The notes beneath the pieces were generated by a model, which was given only the letters and a program-made list of their open reading frames with translations, was not told where the DNA came from and searched no databases. A stretch of 64,000 nt of DNA from Virgifigura deserti (GTDB taxonomy: Bacteria > Pseudomonadota > Alphaproteobacteria > Dongiales > Dongiaceae). Every line of letters begins with the position of its first letter. Position 1 is the first letter of the stretch. The translations under genes were made by a program, and so were the position numbers. The DNA lies in assembly GCA_003576685.1 (NCBI GenBank), contig QOZR01000004.1, positions 1 to 64,000 of the forward strand, read 5' to 3'. Positions 1 through 8,866 of the stretch are shown here, piece after piece.

Positions 1-151
1 CGAGCTCGTGCGCCAGCAGCGTCGCGAGCGTGCCCGCCCCCTCCGCCGGACTGGCGGCCGCAGCGGCGAGGTCGAGCGCGCCGGCCTCGGCGGCGAGCCG
101 GAGGGCGGCCGCTTCCGCCGCGGGGACCGGAGGTGTCACTGGGCTGGGCAT
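1..151 (-). CDS. 5' end of an unidentified protein, cut by the window edge
   Basis: Reading leftwards from an ATG at 151-149, 50 codons stay open to the window edge. The start is supported by GGGAG at 165-161 on the minus strand, nine bases ahead of the ATG. The N-terminus is Pro/Ala-rich (MPSPVTPPVPAAEAAALRLA) and helical further on, ending in ..TLATLLAHEL. Third positions are strongly G/C, as in the real genes of the window. The family cannot be recognised from 50 residues. It would be transcribed away from the Hachiman genes. Confidence 0.5.
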   Translation of the reverse strand, partial: MPSPVTPPVPAAEAAALRLAAEAGALDLAAAAASPAEGAGTLATLLAHEL

Positions 152-697
152 CGACGTTTGCTCCCGCAGGTGAACCAGAGCAGATTATACGTAATAAACG
201 GCCAAATATCAACGCATCATGCGTACATCACTTCAACGAGAATCCTTATCCTGGGTCTGTCCAAGGACGTCGCTCCCTGCTTTTGTCGGAGCACCGCCGG
301 AACAGATCTCTCGCCGATCTGCGTCTTGTCGATCTGGCCTTGGGCTCAACAACAAGCGCGTTGCACTCCGGCAGCCAGAAAATTTTGCCGCTTCTTCATC
401 TCCCCTTACTACCGCGATTCAACTCACTAGCGGACAGACCGTGCTGGCAGACGCTAGTACATGACTTGACCCGAAGTGGACTTTGAGCATGGCAACCTCT
501 CGGCCCTTTTGAACGGCCGAGTGTGTCGGTAGCGGCTGTCCGCAGCGCAATGGATGCAGCGCCGGCCTTCACTGAAGCTCATAGCAAGTATTCTATTAGG
601 CCAACACCGCTCTATTCACGAAACTCTAGAAAATACTATTGATTGCCGCCGCACTCTTACTTTGGTAAGCAGAAATCATAGGGACAAGAAGGGCGGG
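152..697. other. Gene-poor leader before hamA
   Basis: About 545 bases with no convincing gene. Composition is visibly richer in A/T than the flanking chromosome, especially 540-700. The only structure seen is an inverted repeat at 499-521 (arms CTCGGCC and GGCCGAG, nine-base loop) without a following T-run. Promoter elements for hamA must lie here, but none is clear enough to place. Short open frames in this stretch lack codon bias and resemble nothing known. Confidence 0.4.
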
Positions 698-1477
698 ATG
701 GGGATGTGCAAAATCAACACATGGTGCAGCGCTACCGACGAAAAGGTTAAAACTCATCAGCTCCGCATACTCGAAGGCGATCCCGCGAAAATCACCATCG
801 GTGTTGAGGCAATCGCGAAGGTGGTACCTAATCATTATGCCTCGAAGGAGCGCGTCGCGCAGCTGATGCGAAAGCTCGGGAAGAAGAAGACGGCGAAATT
901 CATCGAGCAGAAGCTTCCGACCAGCAAGAGTATCCGATCCGGCGATCTCGGAGAGATTTTGGGCGCCAGCTATGTCGCCGAGTTCACCGGCTATACGACC
1001 GGCATCAACCGTTTGCGGTGGAAGGACCATCGCGAGATGGCGATGCGCGGAGACGACATCATCGCCCTTCGGCCTGACCCTTCGGACAAAGTCAAGTTCC
1101 TCAAGGGCGAGGTGAAGAGCAACATGTCGCTATCGGGATCGACGGTGGCGAAGGCACACAAGGCGCTGCAGAGCAACAATGGCCGCCCTTCCGGCCATGC
1201 CCTCTCGTTTCTGGCCGACCGTCTGCACGAAAAGGGGGAACATGCTCTCGCCGACTTGATCGATGCCGCCCAACTTAGGGACGGCATCAAGCCGAGCCAG
1301 ATTTCCCACCTCATGTTCACGTTCTCGGCCAACGATCCGCGGAAGCTACTGCGCAACAATCTCAATACCTACAAAGGAAAGATCCTGCAGCATGCCGTCG
1401 GCCTCCGGATCACCGGGCATCAAGCGTTCATTAAGGCCGTCTACGAAGAGGTGATCGCCAATGGCGGCAACTATTGA
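698..1477 (+). CDS. hamA: Hachiman defence nuclease HamA (DUF1837)
   Basis: Effector subunit of the Hachiman antiphage system: a PD-(D/E)xK-type nuclease that works as a complex with the helicase HamB. With the ATG at 698 the protein has 259 residues. The nuclease core is visible as SGDLGE (81-86), RGDD (117-120) and, after a loop, GEVKS with the E-x-K pair at 138 and 140. The start was chosen because AAGAAGGG lies four bases upstream; the ATG at 704 is an alternative, and upstream extension to 554 lacks family-like sequence. The gene overlaps hamB by 17 bases, which implies coupled translation. Family assignment rests on the DUF1837-like layout together with the adjacent large Ski2-like helicase; either gene alone would be less certain. 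Confidence 0.88.
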   Translation: MGMCKINTWCSATDEKVKTHQLRILEGDPAKITIGVEAIAKVVPNHYASKERVAQLMRKLGKKKTAKFIEQKLPTSKSIRSGDLGEILGASYVAEFTGYTTGINRLRWKDHREMAMRGDDIIALRPDPSDKVKFLKGEVKSNMSLSGSTVAKAHKALQSNNGRPSGHALSFLADRLHEKGEHALADLIDAAQLRDGIKPSQISHLMFTFSANDPRKLLRNNLNTYKGKILQHAVGLRITGHQAFIKAVYEEVIANGGNY

Positions 1478-4400
1478 GGCGATTGAAGCAAGCATTCGTG
1501 ACGCGGTAGCGCTGAACTTTCGCGGCAAGCTCCTCGCGAAGGGACAAGCGCGCTCGATGATCTGGCGAGATGGAGTTCTGCCTGAGGACGCCCCCCCCTT
1601 CTCGAACTTACTCAGTTATAACCTGATTTCATACGGATACGGCCTCCTCAGCCACGGCCTTCGTCTGCTCGAAGGCAATGGCGATCGGGAGGTCGCCCGA
1701 ATCGCGTTTGAGCATGCCGCCGGCGCGATTGAGGCGGTGATCGCAAAGGGACGAAAAGATGAAGCGCGGGACTTCCACCGCCTTGTGGCGGCGGCGGCCT
1801 ATCATCTCGGACGATACTCGGCCCGTGCCTACTCTCTGCTCCAAGCCGGTTTCGCCGATGCCAATCTATCGCCACCCGAACAATGCCTCGGGCGCCTCAT
1901 GTTACGCGATCTCGACGGGCTAGACGCCCAGATTAAGACTTGGCGGCTCCATGGACGCGGGGCGGACGATACCCTGGTCGAACTCCTCGGCCAGTTCTTC
2001 CCGAAAGAGGACGAGAAGGCTTCTCCCCCCGCGGAGGATTTGATGAGTCCGATCGATCTCGCTCTCGCCGACAATTTCATGGGCGCGATGGGCACGACCA
2101 TGCTTGCTTTCGAGCGAGGAGAGAGGGAGTTGCTCGAAACTGCGATGGACAGGCTAAGGCTCGGCCTCGAAGGTAGTGGCGAGTTCAATCTGGTGCCGCA
2201 ATGGTGGTGTCATCGCCTGACGATCCATCTGCTCGACGATCTGTGGGATTCTAGCTTCCATAGGCGTCTTCCGTCCTCTCCGTCGGGATCGGAGCCGTCC
2301 GATTGGGCGGGGCTACGCAACCTATTTATCGCGTCGCTGTATCAGCGTTCGCGTGCCGAGATCGAGCTTTGGCCGTCACAACTTGATGCAGTCACGAGAG
2401 CGCTAAACCTCGCCGACAATATGGTCGTATCTCTGCCGACCAGTGCGGGGAAAACCCGTATTGCGGAACTATGCATCCTGGCCTGCCTCGCCGCCGGCAG
2501 GCGGGCCGTGTTCGTAACCCCGTTGCGCGCCTTGTCAGCCCAGACCGAGGTCGGTTTGCGGCGCACTTTCAAGCCGCTAGGTAAGACGGTTTCAAGCCTC
2601 TACGGCAGCATCGGCGTTAGCGACGTCGACGAGAACATCTTGCGTGACTGCGACATCGTCGTGGCCACGCCCGAGAAGCTCGATTTTGCCCTGCGCAATG
2701 AGCCGGACCTCCTCAATGACGTCGGTCTCGTCGTACTCGACGAGGGCCACATGATTGGCCTGGGCGACCGCGAGATTCGCTACGAGGTTCAGATCCAGCG
2801 GCTGCTTAAGCGGGCAGACGCTAGCAGCCGACGTATCGTCTGCCTTTCGGCCATCCTGCCGGATGGAACCGAACTCGAAGATTTCGTGGCGTGGCTCACT
2901 GGTGACAAGCCCGGTGGCCTCCTGCAGAAAAACTGGAGGCCGACCCGGCTGCGCTTCGGCGAGGTCGAATGGCGGGGGTCACACGCACGCCTGAACATTC
3001 AGGTCGGCGATGAGAAGCCATATGTGCGGAAATTCCTGACCGCGCACATCCCGCCGGTTGGCAGACGACCCACGCCGTTTCCGAGAAATCAGCGCGAGCT
3101 TTGCCTGGCAACGGCTTGGCGGCTCGTGGAGGATGGCCAATCGGTTCTGATTTTCTGCCCCTTGCGAAAATCAGTCGAGCCCTTCGCCAAGGCAATTATC
3201 GACTTGCATAAGCGCGGAGCACTCAGTTCGGTGCTCGAACATGACGAAGCTGTGCTCGCCACAGCGCTGGCGATCGGCGCCGAATGGTTCGGTCCGGGCC
3301 ATGCACTGTTAAAATGCTTGAAGCTGGGTGTCGCCATTCACCACGGCGCCTTGCCGACACCGTATCGCAAGGAAGTTGAGCGGCTCCTGCGCGACGGCGT
3401 GCTGAAGATCACCATTTCGTCGCCAACCTTGGCGCAAGGGCTCAACCTATCGGCCACTACTCTCATTGTGCACGGGCTCGTCCGGAAAGGAAAAGTGATC
3501 GAAAGTTCCGAGTTCAGGAATGTCGCCGGCCGCGCCGGCCGAGCCTATGTTGATCTCGAAGGGCTCGTGCTCTATCCGATGTTCGACGACCACAGGAAGC
3601 GACGCGAGCATTGGAATCAGCTCGTTGCGAATGATGTCGGCCGCGAGATGGAGAGTGGCCTGCTGCGTCTGCTCGCCACGCTACTGCTACGGATGCAGAA
3701 AAAGCTCAGGACGAAAACGGCCGACAAGCTTGTCGACTATGTCGTTAACAATGCGAACGCCTGGACCTTTCCGAAGCTACCCACCGAGGGCACCAAGGAG
3801 GCGGCGGCCGAGAAAAGGAGTTGGGAACAATATCTCACGAACCTCGACACCGCGATCCTTAGCATGCTCGGAGAGCAAGAGGTCGCCGACGACGAGATTG
3901 AAGGGAAGATTGACGCCATCCTAGAATCCTCGCTGTTCGTGCGACGACTCGCCCGCCATAAGGAGATTAAGCGCATGGTGTTGCGGCGAGCCCTTGTCGA
4001 GCGCGCGCGCTATGTCTGGGTCAGGTCGACGCCGACACAGCGGCGAGGTTATTTCTTAGCTGGGGTCGGCCTTGACAGCGGGCAGCAACTTGACACTCAT
4101 GCGGCGGTGCTTGGAAACCTGCTCGTCCAGGCGGATAGCGCAGTCCAGAATAACGAGTACCCGGAAGCGGTAGAAGCGATTACGGCCTTTGCCGAGATCA
4201 TATTCCAGATCCCGCCGTTCCTGCCAGATGATCTCCCTCATAACTGGAAGGCGATCCTCGCCGCTTGGTTGAACGGCGAGGCCATCGTCTCGCTCACAGC
4301 GGGCAACCAGGACGAAGTACTCCACTTCATCGAGCAGGGGCTCGTCTATAGGCTGCCCTGGGGAATGGAAGCGGTGCGTGTTCGCGGCTTAGCTCATGAC

Positions 4401-4958
4401 GACCCCATCGGTGAAGACTTCACGATGTCGGACTTTGAACTGGGAGCCGCCGTGGCTGCGGTGGAAACTGGTTCTCTCGACCGCTCGGCTGCACTGCTCA
4501 TGAGATCAGGTTTCACTTCGCGATCTTCAGCGATCAAAGTGGTGAGGGACACTGGGGGAGCGTTTACGACGCCGCGCGAGTTGCGGCGCTGGCTGAAGTC
4601 CACAACGGTATCCGAGCTTGGTAAGGATGAGACATGGCCAACGCCTGAAAGCCGCAAGCTGTGGGAAGACTTCGTCCAGAGCTTCGATACCTCAGAGCGT
4701 ACGGTATGGAGCGCGTCAAACCAGATTGCTGATGTCAGGTGGGCGGATGGCTTGACGCTGGCGCCCGGTACGGCCCTAAGGATCACCGATGGTGATGCCG
4801 GTAATTCGCTCGTCTTGACCGCAGATTATCGGCAGATCGGGATGCTAAAGGTGCCCGTCAATCCTGCTCGACGCGGATTGCTGTTGGCGACGTCGGGAGC
4901 TGGACCACAAGAAATTACGCTGGAGTATTTCGGCCCCAAAGATCTGTATCTCCACTGA
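1461..4958 (+). CDS. hamB: Hachiman defence helicase HamB (Ski2-like DEAD/DEAH box)
   Basis: Superfamily 2 helicase of 1165 residues, thought in this family to sense damaged or unusual DNA and license HamA. Motifs in order: WPSQ Q-motif (304-307), Walker A LPTSAGKT (325-332), TPLRAL (353-358), ATPEKLD (402-408), DEGH motif II (427-430), LSAIL motif III (462-466), SSPTLAQGLNLS motif V (653-664) and NVAGRAGR motif VI (687-694). All catalytic motifs are intact, so the enzyme should be active. A helical N-terminal ~290 residues and a ~470-residue C-terminal part carry no motif I recognise. The start overlaps the 3' end of hamA. Size and order match known Hachiman operons. A remnant dehydrogenase begins within ten bases of the stop, so the right edge of the inserted DNA is probably just there. 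Confidence 0.88.
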   Translation: MAATIEAIEASIRDAVALNFRGKLLAKGQARSMIWRDGVLPEDAPPFSNLLSYNLISYGYGLLSHGLRLLEGNGDREVARIAFEHAAGAIEAVIAKGRKDEARDFHRLVAAAAYHLGRYSARAYSLLQAGFADANLSPPEQCLGRLMLRDLDGLDAQIKTWRLHGRGADDTLVELLGQFFPKEDEKASPPAEDLMSPIDLALADNFMGAMGTTMLAFERGERELLETAMDRLRLGLEGSGEFNLVPQWWCHRLTIHLLDDLWDSSFHRRLPSSPSGSEPSDWAGLRNLFIASLYQRSRAEIELWPSQLDAVTRALNLADNMVVSLPTSAGKTRIAELCILACLAAGRRAVFVTPLRALSAQTEVGLRRTFKPLGKTVSSLYGSIGVSDVDENILRDCDIVVATPEKLDFALRNEPDLLNDVGLVVLDEGHMIGLGDREIRYEVQIQRLLKRADASSRRIVCLSAILPDGTELEDFVAWLTGDKPGGLLQKNWRPTRLRFGEVEWRGSHARLNIQVGDEKPYVRKFLTAHIPPVGRRPTPFPRNQRELCLATAWRLVEDGQSVLIFCPLRKSVEPFAKAIIDLHKRGALSSVLEHDEAVLATALAIGAEWFGPGHALLKCLKLGVAIHHGALPTPYRKEVERLLRDGVLKITISSPTLAQGLNLSATTLIVHGLVRKGKVIESSEFRNVAGRAGRAYVDLEGLVLYPMFDDHRKRREHWNQLVANDVGREMESGLLRLLATLLLRMQKKLRTKTADKLVDYVVNNANAWTFPKLPTEGTKEAAAEKRSWEQYLTNLDTAILSMLGEQEVADDEIEGKIDAILESSLFVRRLARHKEIKRMVLRRALVERARYVWVRSTPTQRRGYFLAGVGLDSGQQLDTHAAVLGNLLVQADSAVQNNEYPEAVEAITAFAEIIFQIPPFLPDDLPHNWKAILAAWLNGEAIVSLTAGNQDEVLHFIEQGLVYRLPWGMEAVRVRGLAHDDPIGEDFTMSDFELGAAVAAVETGSLDRSAALLMRSGFTSRSSAIKVVRDTGGAFTTPRELRRWLKSTTVSELGKDETWPTPESRKLWEDFVQSFDTSERTVWSASNQIADVRWADGLTLAPGTALRITDGDAGNSLVLTADYRQIGMLKVPVNPARRGLLLATSGAGPQEITLEYFGPKDLYLH

Positions 4959-4967
4959 ACCCACACC

Positions 4968-5066
4968 TAAGGTCATCACCGAGCGAGAAGCCAGCCAGCG
5001 CGTTACCTTCGCCAGCATTCCCGTCCCGCCGATGACCAGAGCCGCGCCTAAACCGTTCGTCTTCAT
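4968..5066 (-). pseudogene. N-terminal remnant of a short-chain dehydrogenase
   Basis: An ATG at 5066 (minus strand) opens a frame with a clear Rossmann start: ALVIGGTGMLAKV (residues 9-21), the nucleotide-binding turn of SDR enzymes, followed by RWLASRSV. The similarity stops after about 30 codons, where the sequence runs into the 3' flank of hamB. The frame continues antisense into hamB without SDR character. This reads as a chromosomal SDR gene truncated by insertion of the hamAB segment or by deletion beside it. Confidence 0.6.
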
Positions 5067-5095
5067 GTCGGAGACGCTAAGGCCAGGACAAACCG

Positions 5096-5163
5096 TCAGC
5101 CGATCCGCACCCCCTGCCGCCGCAGCTCGGCCTGGACCGCGGCGATGTCTACCGCGTCCGGAT
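5096..5163 (-). pseudogene. 68-bp remnant of an FAD oxidoreductase 3' end, duplicated from or paralogous to 7324-7393
   Basis: On the minus strand this stretch encodes DPDAVDIAAVQAELRRQGVR followed by IG and TGA, the same C-terminal 22 residues as the intact gene ending at 7324. The two DNA copies differ at only about two positions over 68 bases, then diverge completely, the remnant reading RYGAAH where the intact gene has RSGR. It lies just ahead of the ribosome-binding site of the alpha/beta hydrolase. It is either a scar of a duplication or the tail of a deleted paralogue. Confidence 0.8.
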
Positions 5164-5201
5164 CATGGGCGGCGCCGTACCGAAAACCAAGGAGGGTTCC
5201 G

Positions 5202-6032
5202 ATGTCATGGAAGCTCGATGAGACCGTGGAGACTTCTGCAGGCGCCGTGGCATCGGGTCGATCCGGTAGCGGCCCCGCCCTCGTGCTGGCTCACGGCTGG
5301 CCATGGTCGTCGTTCTCATGGCATCGGATCATTCCGGACCTTGCAAAGCGCTACCGTGTCCACTGGTACGATATGCCTGGATACGGGCAGTCGAACAAAA
5401 GCGCGGAGCAGCGCACCTCCCTCGATGTGCAGGGAAGGATATTCGCCGAGATGCTTGCGCATTGGAACGTCGCGCAACCTATGGTCGTCGCTCACGATTT
5501 CGGTGGAGCGACAACGCTAAGGGCGCATTTGCTGCATGGCTGCGACTTCGACCGATATGTCCTGATGAATGTCGTCGCGACGCGTCCATGGGGATCGGAA
5601 TTCTTCAGTCACGTCGGTCGCCATGTCGATGCCTTTCTGGGCCTGCCGCCCCATATCCACCGAGCGGTCGTCGAGGCCTACATCAAGGGAGCGATCGTAA
5701 CCGAGATCGATTCCGGAGATTTCCGGAAGCTGGTCGAGCCGTGGCTTTCCGAGGAAGGGCGCGGAAGCTTCTACCGGCAATTCGCGCAGGCCGATGAAAA
5801 ATATACCGCCGAAGTCGAGCCGATGTTCGGGGACATTCGGTGTCCGGTAAAGATCATCTGGGGCGAGGACGATCCATGGATCCCGCTGGAGCGAGGCAAA
5901 GCGCTTCATGCGCTGATCCCGCAGGCATCGTTCGAAACACTGCCCGGCGTCGGCCACCTGCCTCAGCTGGAAGCCCCGGATCGCGTTCTGGAGCGGCTGA
6001 ACGAATTTCTATCACGCGAAGGTGAAGGCTGA
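5202..6032 (+). CDS. Alpha/beta hydrolase, epoxide hydrolase/haloacetate dehalogenase type
   Basis: Cytoplasmic alpha/beta-hydrolase of 276 residues. HGWP (31-34) forms the oxyanion loop. The nucleophile elbow is AHDFGG with aspartate at 99, the residue used by epoxide hydrolases and haloalkane/fluoroacetate dehalogenases rather than by serine esterases. WGEDDPW (220-226) carries the likely acid and GVGHLPQ (249-255) the catalytic histidine. A cap region with several Trp/Tyr lies at about 127-200. The start at 5202 is favoured over an earlier in-frame ATG at 5145 because AAGGAGGG sits six bases upstream and the extra 19 residues are not family-like and read through remnant sequence. The substrate cannot be told. 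No operon partner is seen. Confidence 0.85.
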   Translation: MSWKLDETVETSAGAVASGRSGSGPALVLAHGWPWSSFSWHRIIPDLAKRYRVHWYDMPGYGQSNKSAEQRTSLDVQGRIFAEMLAHWNVAQPMVVAHDFGGATTLRAHLLHGCDFDRYVLMNVVATRPWGSEFFSHVGRHVDAFLGLPPHIHRAVVEAYIKGAIVTEIDSGDFRKLVEPWLSEEGRGSFYRQFAQADEKYTAEVEPMFGDIRCPVKIIWGEDDPWIPLERGKALHALIPQASFETLPGVGHLPQLEAPDRVLERLNEFLSREGEG

Positions 6033-6262
6033 CGAAGAGATCGGAGGCCGGGAAGGAAGTCCCGCGCCGCGCCTGCCGGAACTTCCATCCCTCCTTCTTT
6101 GTTTCGGTCCTCGCGCGCCATCCGTCCCTTGGCGGACCGGGCAGCATCCTGCGCATGACGCGCGGGCGCCGCGTCGGTCGATCGTGCTGCGCCACTGGCG
6201 CCGATGGGTGGCCTGAGGGCCGATCGCGACGAGCGGAATCGACTGGCAGCGAGATCCAGCGG

Positions 6263-6439
6263 CTATGATTCCCTCGGCTGGATGTCATCCTTGTCCTCGT
6301 CCTCGTCATCACGTCGGTGCCGCCAGCCCAGCGGGGTAAGATCGTAGCGATCCCGCCAGTGTCTCATGTCGTGAGTAAGGATAGACCAGGCGAGCAACAG
6401 GCCGACCGGCACACCGGTCGTGAGGAGAATGTCAAACAA
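6263..6439 (-). CDS. Possible 58-residue single-pass membrane protein
   Basis: Minus-strand frame from a TTG at 6439 to TAG at 6263. It begins with a hydrophobic segment (FDILLTTGVPVGLLLAWSIL, residues 2-21), then RHWRDRY and a basic/aromatic stretch, and ends in a very acidic tail DDEDEDKDD. A GAGAG about nine bases before the TTG could be the ribosome-binding site; the frame is closed by TGA just upstream, so no ATG start is possible. The membrane-helix-plus-charged-tail layout looks natural, but no family is recognised. It could also be the tail of a decayed membrane gene. The rest of 6033-6583 shows no gene. Confidence 0.35.
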   Translation of the reverse strand: MFDILLTTGVPVGLLLAWSILTHDMRHWRDRYDLTPLGWRHRRDDEDEDKDDIQPRES

Positions 6440-6583
6440 GCGCGGGATCTCTCAGACGAACCGTCCACCATGAAAGAATAATCATCCTGCTGTCATCGCG
6501 ACGGCGCAAGCAGCCTGTCCGCAACTTCATCGGGAACTTGAGGCGATGTTGAGTTTCGTTCCTCCGAGATCTACTCTCAAAGA

Positions 6584-7288
6584 ATGTGCGGCCGTTACAC
6601 CAACGCGCTGACCTGGCGGGAGATCGTCCGGCTCTATCGGATCACCGAACCCTCGGCCGCGAACGCGCCCAATCTCGAGCCCCGCTACAACCTCGCGCCG
6701 ACGCAGAGCGCGCCGGTCGTGCGCCACAACCCGGAGACCGGCGGGCGCAGTCTCGACATGCTGCGCTGGGGCCTTGTCCCGCACTGGGCCAAGGACATGT
6801 CGATCGGCAACAAGCTGATCAACGCCCGCGCCGAGGGGATCGACACGAAGCCGTCCTTCCGCTCGGCCTTCGCCAAGCGGCGCTGCCTCGTGCCGGCCGG
6901 CGGCTTCTACGAGTGGAAGAAGGAAGGCACGAAGAAACAGCCCTATGCGATCGCCCTCAAGAGCGGCGAGCCCATGAGCTTCGCCGGGCTGTGGGAGAAC
7001 TGGCAGGATCCGGACTCGGGCGAATGGATCCGTACGTTCACCATCGTCACGACGGAAGCCAACGAATTCCTGGCCCCACTTCATAACCGGATGCCGGTGA
7101 TCCTCCATCCGACGGCGCACTCCCTCTGGCTCGGCGAGACGCCGGCCAAGCCGGACACTTTAAAGGCGTTGCTGAAACTTTATCCCGCGGACGAGATGCA
7201 GGCATGGCCGGTCTCGACGCGGGTCAACAATGTCCGCAACGAGCAGGCCGACCTGTGGGACCGGCTCGACCCGGTCAATCCGGCCTGA
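6584..7288 (+). CDS. yedK: SRAP-family abasic-site DNA-protein crosslinking protein (YedK/HMCES)
   Basis: SOS-response-associated peptidase family protein of 234 residues. It binds single-stranded DNA and traps abasic sites through a thiazolidine link made by Cys2. The hallmark residues are all visible: MCGRY start with Cys2, NLAPTQ (36-41), RWGLVPHWAK (61-70), INARAE with Asn80, FYEW with Glu110, and LHNRMP with His167. The length is typical. The ribosome-binding site is weak (AAAG just ahead of the ATG), but Cys2 must be exposed after methionine removal, which fixes the start. It stands alone between an alpha/beta hydrolase and a convergent FAD enzyme. Confidence 0.95.
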   Translation: MCGRYTNALTWREIVRLYRITEPSAANAPNLEPRYNLAPTQSAPVVRHNPETGGRSLDMLRWGLVPHWAKDMSIGNKLINARAEGIDTKPSFRSAFAKRRCLVPAGGFYEWKKEGTKKQPYAIALKSGEPMSFAGLWENWQDPDSGEWIRTFTIVTTEANEFLAPLHNRMPVILHPTAHSLWLGETPAKPDTLKALLKLYPADEMQAWPVSTRVNNVRNEQADLWDRLDPVNPA

Positions 7289-7323
7289 TCCGCTTCGTCC
7301 GTCGCGAGAGGCGGGAAAAACCC

Positions 7324-8697
7324 TCAGCCGATCCGCACCCCCTGGCGCCGCAGCTCGGCCTGGACCGCGGCGATGTCGACCGCGTCCGGATCGCGGCCGG
7401 AGCGGAGCGCCAGGGCCGCGGCCACGCCGGCGCCCTGCCCAGCCACGGCGCAGCAGGCCATGTTGCGGGTGGCGGCGTGGGCGATGCGGTCGCCGCCGAT
7501 GGCCCGGCCGGCGACCAGCAGGCCCTTCACGCGGCGCGGCAGCATCGCGCGATAGGGGATGTGCATGTAGCGCCCCGTGGTGGGGAGGATCAGGACGCCG
7601 TAGCCGTCGATGAACTCGGGATAGATGCCGATCGAGTCGTCGAACCGCGCCTCGTTGCGCACGTCCGCCTCGGTCATGTTGTAGGCGGCGTCGATCTTGC
7701 GCGTGTCGCGGATGCCGATGGTCATGCCGAAGTTGCGCAGCCGCACGCCGGCGCAGCCCGGCATGAAGCGGCGCAGGGCCTCGACGGCCAGCATCGCCTG
7801 CTTGCGTCCCTCGATCTCGCCCTGGGTCAGGCTGTCGGGATCGGTTCCGTCCACCCCGGCGAGATGGACGAGGTTCATGTAGGTGAGCTCGCCCGTGTCG
7901 TGCACCGCGCCCCAGGTGCCGGCGATGGTGCTGAGATGCGCGGGGATCAGCCCCTCCTCGATCGCCTTCTGGAACGGCTTCTTGAGGAAGGGCGAGTACA
8001 TGTCGTCCTCCTTGCCCGCGGTCTCGACGGTCCATTCGCCGGTGGACCAGTCCTTGTAGGTCTGAGGGTCCGCCTTCACCGCGGCCATGAAGGCGGACTT
8101 GTCCACGCCGGCCAGGTGGAACATCACGCTGGCCGCCTGCATCTCCTCCGGCGGGGTCTTTCGGGTGGGCGCGCCGGCGCGATGGGCGACGTCGGCGTCG
8201 CCGGTGGCGTCGATCACGAGGCGGGCGAGGATCGCCTCGCGCCCGGCCTTGGATTCGGTGACGATGCCGGTGATGCGGTCGCCCTCCATGATGGGCGCGA
8301 CGAACTGGCGGTGCAGCATCGGGCGGATGCCCGCCTCCTCGACCAGCCGGTCGGCGACGAGCTTGAACCCCTCGCTGTCGAGCTCATAGCTCAGCGACTG
8401 GCTTTCGGGCACCGCCGCGCCCATCGCCTTCGCGCGCTCCTCGAACTCGCGGCCGATGCCGTTCGCCTCGACCGTCGCTTCGTGCCGGTACCAGGCCAGG
8501 CCCTCGACGCCGACGGCGGTGATGTTGCCGCCGAAGCAGCCGAAGCGCTCGACCAGCGTCACCTCGGCCCCTGTCCGTGCCGCGGCCAGCGCCGCCGCCA
8601 GCCCGCCGGGGCCGGAGCCGACGACGAGGATCTCGGTGCGGCGGATCACCTCGATTTGGCGCGCGGGCTCGGTGATGTGGGACGGGGATTCGGGCAT
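7324..8697 (-). CDS. FAD-dependent oxidoreductase (FAD_oxidored, PF12831-like)
   Basis: Flavoprotein of 457 residues. The N-terminal Rossmann motif VVGSGPGGLAAALAA lies near residues 25-39, with the ribose-binding acidic end LVER near 53, followed by GCFGGN typical of this family. LVIDATGDADVAHRAG near 210-225 is the second FAD contact. GRAIGGDRIAHAATR near 397-411 is the C-terminal flavin signature, followed by MACCAV and GQGAG. The substrate is unknown. It is convergent with the SRAP gene and divergent from the DUF5996 gene. Its last 22 codons recur as a 68-bp fragment at 5096-5163. Confidence 0.85.
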   Translation of the reverse strand: MPESPSHITEPARQIEVIRRTEILVVGSGPGGLAAALAAARTGAEVTLVERFGCFGGNITAVGVEGLAWYRHEATVEANGIGREFEERAKAMGAAVPESQSLSYELDSEGFKLVADRLVEEAGIRPMLHRQFVAPIMEGDRITGIVTESKAGREAILARLVIDATGDADVAHRAGAPTRKTPPEEMQAASVMFHLAGVDKSAFMAAVKADPQTYKDWSTGEWTVETAGKEDDMYSPFLKKPFQKAIEEGLIPAHLSTIAGTWGAVHDTGELTYMNLVHLAGVDGTDPDSLTQGEIEGRKQAMLAVEALRRFMPGCAGVRLRNFGMTIGIRDTRKIDAAYNMTEADVRNEARFDDSIGIYPEFIDGYGVLILPTTGRYMHIPYRAMLPRRVKGLLVAGRAIGGDRIAHAATRNMACCAVAGQGAGVAAALALRSGRDPDAVDIAAVQAELRRQGVRIG

Positions 8698-8866
8698 GGT
8701 TCTCTCGCAGGGTGGGCGGATCGGTCGGAGAGACTAGCGCATAGCCCTGGGGTGTAGGAACCGGCCATCGGATTCAGGTGGGCGGCCCCCGCGCCGGCAT
8801 CGACAATCGGCGGCAGGCCCGACACTTTATCAGCAGGCGACAACGCAAAGAGGTTCGGAGGTTCAG

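Noticed and set aside
499..521. Hairpin CTCGGCC/GGCCGAG as a terminator
   Set aside because: The stem is only seven pairs with a nine-base loop and no T-run follows.
7204..8757. Open frame of 517 codons on the plus strand
   Set aside because: It lies antisense to the FAD oxidoreductase, whose FAD motifs are clear; high GC keeps the opposite strand open. The translation is His/Gly/Ala-rich without domain features.
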